Notes under the pieces: generated by a model
The model's input: only the letters and a program-made list of their open reading frames with translations
What the model was told of the DNA's origin: nothing
The model's database searches: none
Shown: piece by piece, positions 56,001 to 64,000 of the stretch
Numbering within the stretch: position 1 is the first letter of the stretch
Layout of the letters: each line of letters opens with the position of its first letter
Position numbers and translations under genes: made by a program
DNA from: Bimastos eiseni
Taxonomy: Eukaryota > Annelida > Clitellata > Crassiclitellata > Lumbricidae
Length of the DNA stretch: 64,000 nucleotides
Direction: 5' to 3'
NCBI GenBank assembly: GCA_959347315.1
Contig: OY365806.1
Location: forward strand, 28,062,815 to 28,126,814

Positions 56001-59000
56001 TTGAGGTTATCCAACGCTTTCGAACCGGAACCACAGACTCCTTGTCCTGTCTGGCACTCATGTTCCTAGCTTGGGTGATCAATGATGGGGAAAGCTCCAT
56101 CCTCAATTCTACCGTTGAAGCGTTCAGTTTCCTCAACGAAGAGCTCAGATCCTCACTTGACGAATTTCCTCACATATCCGACAGCGGATATAAAGCAGTC
56201 GAGATCCTGACGGCGATCAATAAATTGGTTGTCAGTGATGCGAACAAAGAACAATTTGTTGAATCTGGAATGTTGTCAAGTTATGTGATGTTCCTTGATC
56301 ATCAATTTGACGCAGAGGAGCAGTTTCTTGCCGTTCAAGGAATATGGACCCTGACCTTGAAGTATGTGGAAGTAATCAAGAAGGAAAACACCTGTGTCGA
56401 AAGTGAGCTATGATTCTCTTTGATATCGTTATTTGATGCATAACGTCATGGGTGCTTTTCATGGCTGCGGACACTAAGATTTAATTTCTGATACAACTAC
56501 TTGTCACTCGCCGACAAGGAAGAAAGTAATATATACTAATTGTAGAAATTTATTGTGCATGGAAGACATACAATTTCAAACATTTATATGCCATACCGTA
56601 AGTAACACATGCTGCTAATTCTCGCTTGAAGGTCAAGCAGTTGGCAGCTAGTATAACCTGGCTCACTTTCCATGCAGAAAAGTATCTGATATAATTTATT
56701 AAGGTCTACTAGAATACTATTCAGAATAAAAGATTGAACGTAGTTAGCATCATCAGTTATTCATTCAATGTTCGTATTAGCTTATAAAGGACATGACTAA
56801 TAATTATGTGTGTTTCCTAATTGCGAAGGTCTGCAACTGCTGTTGAAGAAGAGCGAACATGTGCGAGTGAGACGTCAAATCAGTGGGGTTCTTGTCACAC
56901 TCGGTGTAAAGCCAGAAAGTCCCATTCAGGCGTCAGGGCTCTCATCAAAAGAAGGTAAAATTTTGACAATAATAAAAAAATATGTATACTTGCATATGCA
57001 TGTAGTAATGTATAACAGATTCCTTCATTTCACCCACACTTTGTATAGGATGTCTACACGTAAGTATGCATATTGTTATATAAATCGATCATTGAGCATA
57101 GAAATATTGTGATATTAAATTAAATGGATACGCTGACGATGAAAGTTTATTTTCAGAGACTAATGTCTGGTGTAAGCGCATTTTCATCAGTTACCAGCAT
57201 TCGTCGAAGAAAACTGTCCTCAAGATTAGAGATCGATTACGTGATCACGGATATAACGTCTGGATGGATGTTGACAACATTTGTGAGTTCAAATCATCTG
57301 CCGATTTTGTCGTCTCCAATGTCATGTGTATTGGGATCACAAGATTCACAACAGATATCTTCAGTTAAGAGTTTAATGGAGATGATGTTTAGCTGTTTCT
57401 TGTGACGTTGTTTAATGCTATCTTGTTATAGGAGGGTCTCGATTGAAAGCATAAACGGTAGCAAAAACCAAATGCTAGCTTGGCTCCGATGTGTCGTTTT
57501 CTGATCACGGTACAATGCCATGTGTCATTGAGATTTATAGATGGTGCTGCATGCGACGTGTTGGCACCGGGTAAAGACTTTAAATTGCCCCATTTTCAAG
57601 TTAACCCAGGTAATCTTATGTCGATTTCCAATTACTTCGGGGTGATATTAACTCGATTTCAGATTTCGCCTGCATGAACTCTTTACATTGTCCCTCTCTG
57701 ACTATTAGCCGAAGTGATGCAGTCTTGTGTTCACCACATTGTCATAATGATATATTTATTGAATAAATCAAGTGAAACATATAAGATTGGAAGCAAACAG
57801 CTGATTAACCAATTACCAATGTATGTAGACCTATGAGTGATAACGATCAATAAAGCGCATTATATAGTAGGCCTACATGTATCTCACAAGGTCGTTTTCT
57901 GGTGTGTTTACCCACTCATGCAATATATCAAAGTGTATCACATATTAGGCTGCATTCACACATAAGATTATAGGAAATAAGCCATGTAGGTGTTAGCTGC
58001 CTCATTTCACGTTGACACAACAGGTTGTTAACTAATATAGGCACTTATGGCTAATGGGTATCTGAGAATAATAATGGAAGCGTGTTAATGAATGAAATAA
58101 GCATGGGCATCTAAATTAACATAAATATATAACTGTTTTAAGGGAAAGTCTGAAATCGCAGATGGTAGAAAGAAATGGCCTACAATCAACTAACGGGGGA
58201 GATTTTAAATGGATTTCTTCCTACCTCTTAGTTATCAAAACGCGATTTCAAGTCAACAGAGGTTGTCTGAAGGCAACTTCATGTTCACTCGGGGTAGCCT
58301 GAAGCTGATCTCATTAATTACCTCTGGGAGCAATCTAACTGGGCTGATACTACCGTTCCTAATGCATCAATGCGACTATAGATTAAACCCGAGACCACCC
58401 TTTTAGCACTGTTGGATGTGAGCACCAAATTCGATACAATTGACTAAAACATCAAGCCACGCCTCTCTATTTCCTCAGACATTTCCTGCGACGTCCTTAG
58501 TTGGCTTCCTTCTTTCCTGCAAGACTTGTCTTTCATGGTCGTCCATGGATCCATTAGGTCTCCTTGGGTTCCTGGACCACTCGGACATCCTCAGACTCTA
58601 TCCTTGGTCTCTAGACTCATGGACTCACCTCTCACCTGTGTCGCTTTCCGACTTGTTTACTACCTTGACTCTAATTCCCTCGTCCCTCCATTCCAAATCG
58701 GGTTCCAGAAATACCATTCTACTGACAATCTCCTGGTCAGGCTTCTTTCAAACACTTGGCTATGGCTAATAGCTATACTACTTTACGTTCGCTGTACTAT
58801 ATCGGTTCAGGATTTGACACATAACTCTCAACAGGCAATATATATCTTCTTGTATCACAAATAGTTCCCTTGCATAGTAGCATTATTTTATTTCCGATGG
58901 TCCACACAGTATCTATTGTCCTTGACAAAACCGCTCTCACTAGGTGGCTTCTCTCGTGCCGTCGTACGATCTCTCCAAGGCTCTAATCTTGAACCTTTGC

Positions 59001-60731
59001 AATTTGTTCTATAATATTCCACTAGGGTATTTCCCAACTGTTTGGAGTTTCGTCTCACTAATTTCCCGCGATACTCGAACTTTTCTTTATGGTCCTCTGC
59101 TGTCTAAATGTTTGAACGCATGCAAGTTTACGCTTGGCTCTCCCATATAGCAGCTTGCGACTAAACTGTGACAAAACCCAGTTTATGTGGCTTTGTGGTC
59201 GGCTCCAGCTGAATAATATCTACACAGCATCTCTCCAAAGTGGATTCTCCTCATACATATAGACAGAGTGGATAACACACTTTCAGGCTATCAATACACT
59301 AGATCACATCATAATCTACACTAGGGCGGAGTTTGGAAATGCTGTATACATTGACCTCAATTACTCCAATACTCGTAAACTTCGATCTGTTCTCAATGTC
59401 GCTGCTCGGCCAAAAGGCGACTTTCCAAAGTTTGCGTATATATTTCGGGCTTTATTCGGGACTAACTTTCATTGAGTCTCTGTTCGACAGCGTATGCAGT
59501 TCAAACGTTTCCCTAACATACATGGGTAACCACGACATACCAGCGTATTTCTGCATGGTCTCCTCTTTACCCATAACGGCCTTCGTGCGATCTTCCACTC
59601 ACGGCCTTGTGGTTATTCCACGCATGTGCACTCTGCTACGATAAAAACAAAGAGCTTTGCCTATGCTGTCCCTCAGCTTGGAATCATCTTCTACAGTCCT
59701 TGCGCCTGGACTACTAGCCCTCTTGCCTTCCCAGATCCGAAAACGCCTTAAGACTTTCCTGTTCGCTGACCCAGGTACGGATACCGGTTGAAAGTTCTGC
59801 TGATCTAAAGCTGCGCTATACAAATGTCACTTTGTATTACACACCTTACAATGGCTGTAACTGCTTACTTTCTTAGAAGGCTCATCTTAGGCATAGAGCG
59901 TCGTATAAGGGTGTATAGGCCTGCATGTAAAACACTATTTGACATTTGCAAAATTAGAGTTAAATTGCTTCGATTATAGCTTATTAATTAACTTTCTGGA
60001 TCATTAGATTGCAATGAAAAAATGATTTCTTGAAGGTGAATCAGTGGCTGAAGACATTGCTAATGGCTTAGACGCATCGTCTATGGTACTCGTTTGTCTG
60101 TCGCAGAATTACTACGAAAGTCCTTGGTGCAATAAAGGCTAGTGAAAATTAAATACCGTTAAAAACATTCTGTTATCTTAAATTGCATGGCATAAAAGAG
60201 ACTCCCGCCGAATTGCAAGATTGTGATTGTATTAATGATTGAATTAACTTATTTATTAGTTAATTAACTTATTAGTTAATTAACGAGTGAGTAAGCTGAT
60301 GAATTAATTATACATAAAATAGAGCGGTTAGGGTAACGTTGAAATTGTTAGACAATTTGCTTTGCCGTTGTGTGAGCAAAAGTGAGCATTCTTTGGTACC
60401 AGTCCGTTAATATTTGATGGCCCAGACAGCGCTTGTGACTAAACAAGTGGTTCCACATAAATTGTTTTTAATATTATATAATAATAAATAACTACTAATT
60501 CTTTTAATGGGGTTATAATTGTATTTTGATTTACTGATTTCTCCAGAGGTAAACTATGCCAATGACACTAAAAAGGAGATCATACCTCTGATACTGGAGC
60601 CGAAGTACAAGCCGCACGGTTGGCTGGGTTTGCTCATAGCTGACAATGTTTGGATCGATTTCTCACAGCCACAGTTGTTCGACGCATCACTCAGGATGTT
60701 ACTCCAAAGACTGAAGAAAAGCTTTGGTTAG
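53031..60731 (+). CDS. Copy E: intact ARM-TIR protein lacking the SAM domain
   Basis: Join of 53031-53055, 55353-56402, 56829-56954, 57157-57282, 60036-60137 and 60547-60731. This gives 1614 nt, 537 aa, with no internal stop. The ARM-like region includes CENHYCEAC. The TIR has RIFISYQHSSKKTVLKIRDR, VWMDVDNI and SQNYYESPWCNK followed by the catalytic-type Glu (about residue 477), then EIIPLILEPKYKPHGWLGLL. At the end of the last TIR exon, the donor that reads GGTCAG in B, C and D reads GGTTAG, so read-through gives Gly-stop (TAG 60729-60731). No linker or SAM exon is found before copy F; a LINE fragment lies 230 bp downstream. The protein is therefore a natural or degenerate ARM-TIR form. If the donor were used, the SAM would have to lie outside this interval, which I consider unlikely. 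Confidence 0.8.
53755..54615. repeat. Element with GAGACCAAGACCGA repeats at both ends
   Basis: Clusters of GAGACCAAGACCGA units at 53770-53885 and 54470-54605 flank an unrelated middle. The organisation resembles the elements at 4817-5640 and 34173-35038, but I could not find matching termini or target duplications. It lies in intron 1 of copy E. Confidence 0.6.
55353..56402 (+). CDS. Copy E exon 2, ARM-like region
   Basis: The acceptor is CTAGCAG. The 350 codons are open and include LYLCENHYCEACLDDFHYI, ELYREQGIIEVIQRFRTGT and EEQFLAVQGIWTLTLKYVEV. Donor A|GTGAGC. Confidence 0.92.
56829..56954 (+). CDS. Copy E exon 3
   Basis: 126 nt, LQLLLKKSEHVRVRRQISGV, phase 1-1, donor G|GTAAAA. Confidence 0.87.
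57157..57282 (+). CDS. Copy E exon 4, TIR beta-A to BB loop
   Basis: The acceptor TTTTCAG lies 12 nt inside the position used in copy C; the frame is kept. It encodes ETNVWCKRIFISYQHSSKKT and VWMDVDNI. Donor T|GTGAGT. Confidence 0.85.
58200..59900 (+). mobile_element. Degenerate LINE in intron 4 of copy E
   Basis: Decayed reverse transcriptase blocks are visible: LLDVSTKFDTID (for LLDLSAAFDTVD), then SWLPSF and RSPWVPGPLGHPQ (for the PQGSVLGP region), and a C-terminal RLKTFLFA-like end near 59750. It is the fullest copy of the relic also found in intron 4 of B and C, and it has many stops. Confidence 0.75.
60036..60137 (+). CDS. Copy E exon 5, TIR middle, GC donor
   Basis: 102 nt: ESVAEDIANGLDASSMVLVC, then LSQNYYESPWCNK. 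The intron begins GCTAGT after AAAG, a GC-AG donor. Confidence 0.87.
60547..60731 (+). CDS. Copy E exon 6, last TIR exon with terminal stop
   Basis: The acceptor CTCCAG precedes AG GTA, restoring the Glu. It encodes EIIPLILEPKYKPHGWLGLL and NVWIDFSQPQLFDASLRMLL. The usual donor position (after 60726) reads GTTAGA, and translation through it ends at TAG. Confidence 0.85.
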
Positions 60732-60959
60732 AATTATTCCAATCTGCCTGTAAATAAATTGATGAATTCTCATATAACTCATTTGAAATATATCCTTGCA
60801 CATTTTGTTGATTTAACTTACAACGCAGTTTATTTAGGATGGGTTAACTTTGAACCAAGATCCATTTATATTCATTGCTTAAAACATAGAAGCAACTATG
60901 CATAAAATACAATAAATATAATAAAATAGTCCAACTTCAAGTATAAATGGTGCATAGAG

Positions 60960-62060
60960 GTCCCTGAAGGAATCGAATGATCCTGCTAGCCACTTACTAA
61001 ATTTCTTCCTCTTTGCAGATGACACCAATATTTTTGCTTCGCATGAATCTTATGAAAAATTATTCCAGCTCATGAATCAAGAATTGTCCCATGTGAATGA
61101 CTGGTTTATTTCGAATAAGTTATCACTAAATATTTCTAAAACCAACTATATACTCTTTTGCTCACATCGAAAACGTTTACCCAATATAACTGAAGATTTG
61201 CTTATTAACAACATCCCCATACCCAAAGTTAAATCTGTTAAATTTCTTGGCATATATATTGATCAATCTCTCATATGGAATGACCATATTGTGAATATCT
61301 CACTAAAATAGCAAAAAATATAGGAATTTTTTCAAGAATTGCCTATTTGTTACCTGCAAACTAACTTATACTTCACTATGATTCATCCATACTTAACATA
61401 CTGCAATCTAATTTGGGCATCTAACTACCAATCTAGACTAAATAGACTACATACTCTGTAAAGGAAGGCAATGCGCATGATCACTGGCCTGTCTTACCTC
61501 CACAACATAGACCTCATTTTCAGTCAGCTTCTAGGCTTGACCAAATAACACTTCTGCAATTACACGAGTTCATGTATAGATACACCAGCAATCAGTTGCC
61601 CTCTGTGTTCAGGAACTACTTTATCCTTACTTCCACAGTTAATCCTAACAGCCTACGCTCCTCTCAAAATTATAGACCTGTTTTTGGTAGGACCAATACA
61701 AGAAAATTTTCCATCAAATGCGCTGGCCCAATTGCCTGGAATCAAACCCCTGTTGAAATACATGGTGTTAGCAGCTACTATCTTTTCAAATCTAAACTGA
61801 AGAGTACCTGTTTTCTAATTTTGTGTGATAACATTTTCTGCACTTTCTGTATGTCACTCTTGTTCTTTTAGTTAACTAGTTAAGTTAGTTTACTTTATGT
61901 TATCTTATGTTTATTTAACCTGCTGCCGTGAACTTTTAGTAAGGGTGGCCCTGTTAGCGGGACCAGTTGGTCCCTTTAGGGTTTATATTGTGTCCAATTT
62001 TGTTCTTCTGTTCCAAAATGATAATTGTTTATGTTTATGTTTGGTACAATAAAACACATG
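60960..62060 (+). mobile_element. LINE fragment downstream of copy E
   Basis: It starts abruptly inside the reverse transcriptase: LNFFLFADDTNIFA (catalytic FADD), then WFISNKLSLNISKTNYILF and VKFLGIYIDQSLIWNDHI. After frameshifts it continues with YRYTSNQLPSVF and NYRPVFGRTNTRKFSIKCAG. The 3' end has GGTTATGGTTA near 62056. It is 5'-truncated and inactive, and occupies the place where linker and SAM exons of copy E would be expected. Confidence 0.87.
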
Positions 62061-62184
62061 GTTATGGTTACGTATTAGCTTTTGTTAATTATGGCGACAC
62101 ATTAATACAAAGCATTATGCTGAATAGCATGCAAACAACGTTTCTGGATAAATGATAAAAAGACAAGCAAAATAAACTTAGCTG

Positions 62185-62345
62185 ATCCGGGTCTGCAGAT
62201 TTACCCGACCAGCGGATTTACCCGTACCCGACTCGTACCTGCAGGTACGGGGCGGGTACGGGTACGTATTAACGGGTCGGGTCGAATACGGGTAAGGACA
62301 TCACAGGTTCGGGTATATCAGATTATACCCGTACTGACGTGAAGC
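62185..62345. repeat. GGGTACGGG-rich palindromic repeat
   Basis: Repeated ACCCGTACCCG and GGGTACGGG words can form hairpins. It resembles the interior of 15772-15891. Confidence 0.5.
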
Positions 62346-62349
62346 CTTG

Positions 62350-63180
62350 GTGTTAAAATGCCACAGTCTGACACAACCGTGAATCCCACACCGTCAAAGA
62401 CTTTTTCACTACAGTCTAACCGGTATATCCTAAAACTACAATGTAAACAGTGCTTAAAGTGTAAAAATAGAAGTGCGTGGACGCTAGTGTCAAAAAGTCA
62501 AGAAAAATTTAAAATTTAGTTACCATTTGTTAGCTCTTTGTTCATTAACCATTTTGTCGTCAAATATTTGTTGGTGAAATATTTGTTGTAATTTTAAGCC
62601 TACAGAGAATTACTTCCCATTGTGAAATAGTCGAAAAGGGGCCGGTGTTTTGAAAGTTGAAGTAATCAAGTTTCTATACGCGCGAGAGTGCTCCCCCTAT
62701 TTACAGAGAGTTGTGTTTCCTTGCTGAGGAACGTGCTCTAGTCAGTGTCCGATTTGTCGGGGGAGGGGTTCAGAGGGTCGGCATGACCTCCCTCAAGTTC
62801 AGTATCCACGAGCATTTTCGCAATCTGCATTCGACCTCATGTTCAGCATTGCGCAAGTGTGCTGTGATGTTAGATCCGTCTCTTTATTACTTCAGAAGCA
62901 ATAAAGAAGCTTAATCGTCAATCATTCGTCAATCATTCTGGCGTGCAGTTGACGATCAATAGTGAACGAAGAAGGAATGAAATAAATGTTTTTTTTATAA
63001 TATCAGCATCATTTGAGAACAGTGCGTAATCAGGAGCTGGATATTGGAAATTGCAGGTGTATAACAGTTCAACGGGCTTCGGAATATGTGCGTGAAACAA
63101 TTTTTAAGTATCATAATAACATCATAAATTGCTTGATATATTAGACCAAATCAAAGTGGCTGCTAAATTATTTGACTAAC
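62350..63180. other. E-F spacer, start exon of copy F not found
   Basis: I looked for an ATG...GACCCAG-type exon ending G|GTGAG and for the conserved upstream motif, and found neither. Nothing else is supported. Confidence 0.4.
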
Positions 63181-63182
63181 AG

Positions 63183-64000
63183 TGATGAAAGATGCATCGG
63201 TGGGAAGAGTCCTGTCAACTCTGCCCTCAATACCGCCAAACAAAGATGCCTCTGGAAAATCGATTGAAGGGAAGCCCTCACACGATAAGGAAAATTCGCT
63301 TTTTGGTGCAACCGTTGAACCGGAGTTGGAACCAGAAACGAGTGTTATGCTTGAAATCGGACGGAGAATGATTCGTCTGAATTCTTGTGAGAATCACTCT
63401 TGCGAAGAATGCCTCGATGATTTTCACTACTTTGCTTCCAAGTGCGAACCTATTAATGTGACACGCAATTGCTGAAAATAGGATTCATGGAACTCGTTAA
63501 ACAAATACTGACAGAGTTCCTAAGAACACAGGTATCAGAGACAGAGAGCAAATCATCCGGTGGTCGCCTTTTAGCGATACGCAACACCTACATGACCGTT
63601 GTGAATATGACCGACGCCTCTGAAGAAGCATGTCGGAAAGTAATTCAACTGGAGCTCCACACAGACATCATTAATTTACTGAAGAGCGATTATCTGGATC
63701 CCAGACTGACGACCGATCAAGGTCTAAGTTTCATACTATGCGATTTCGTAGTTACATTTATGACAGTCCTCTACAACGTTATCCAGGAGATCATCGAGGC
63801 CAGAGAGCTGTACCGAGAACAACGCATCATTGAGGTTATCCAACGCTTTCGGACTAAAACAACGGACGTCTTGTCCTGCCTGGCACTCATGTTCCTAGCG
63901 TGGGTGACCAATGATGGCGAAGGCTTTCTCCTCGACTCCAATGATGAAGCGTTTAGTTTTCTCAACAGGGAGCTCAAGTCCTCACTTGACACAGTTCCTC
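63183..64000 (+). pseudogene. Copy F exon 2 (partial), ARM-like region with frameshift
   Basis: The acceptor is CTAACAG. It begins MKDASVGRVLSTLPSIPPNK and carries SCENHSCEECLDDFHYF. A one-base deletion near 63465 (ACGCAATTGCTG against the CATAAATTGCTG pattern of copy E) leads to TGA at 63473. The homologous frame resumes at once in another phase and stays open to the window edge (ELYREQRIIEVIQRFRTKTT). It is either a pseudogene or a local sequence error; the other exons lie outside the window. Confidence 0.8.

Overview
The window is animal nuclear DNA. It is AT-rich, with multi-exon genes, spliceosomal GT-AG (and some GC-AG) introns, microsatellites, LINE, SINE and hAT-type debris, and no operons. 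The palindromic word TAGGCCTA recurs throughout. In my experience this, together with the gene family found here, fits an invertebrate deuterostome, most likely an echinoderm. That assignment is inference.

The only host gene family I can support is a head-to-tail, plus-strand tandem array of six copies (called A to F here) of a gene for an ARM/HEAT - TIR - SAM-like protein. The complete gene has eight exons: a tiny start exon of 8-14 codons, one large exon for the Armadillo-like region (about 340-360 codons), a 42-codon exon holding what looks like the last ARM/HEAT repeat, three exons for the TIR domain, and two exons for a linker plus SAM-like domain. Introns 1 to 6 are all phase 1 and intron 7 is phase 2. 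The TIR carries the SPxC-x-x-E signature whose Glu matches the catalytic Glu of TIR NAD+ hydrolases such as SARM1, so the family is probably an NADase-type innate-immune or cell-death protein. The domain order (ARM-TIR-SAM) differs from SARM1 (ARM-SAM-SAM-TIR).

Layout: copy A (1.9-4.3 kb) keeps the ARM exons but has lost all TIR and SAM coding sequence. Copy B (7.5-13.6 kb) has every exon but carries splice, deletion and nonsense lesions. Copy C (15.5-34.0 kb) is inflated by transposons in its introns and has one nonsense and two frameshift lesions. Copy D (38.0-50.0 kb) is the only complete intact copy; its eight exons join to a 661-codon frame. Copy E (53.0-60.7 kb) has an intact ARM-TIR frame of 537 codons and ends exactly where the SAM exons should be joined; a LINE lies downstream instead. 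Copy F (63.2 kb to the window end) is partial and has an early frameshift.

The rest is mobile-element material: several non-LTR retrotransposon fragments on both strands, two copies of a tRNA-derived SINE, at least six hAT-like non-autonomous elements with 8-bp target duplications, a hAT transposase fragment, and fold-back elements. One LINE relic sits in the same intron (intron 4) of copies B, C and E, so it predates their duplication and orders the duplication history. A conserved motif about 170-300 bp upstream of the start codon in B, C and D, plus a TATA box in D, suggests shared regulation.
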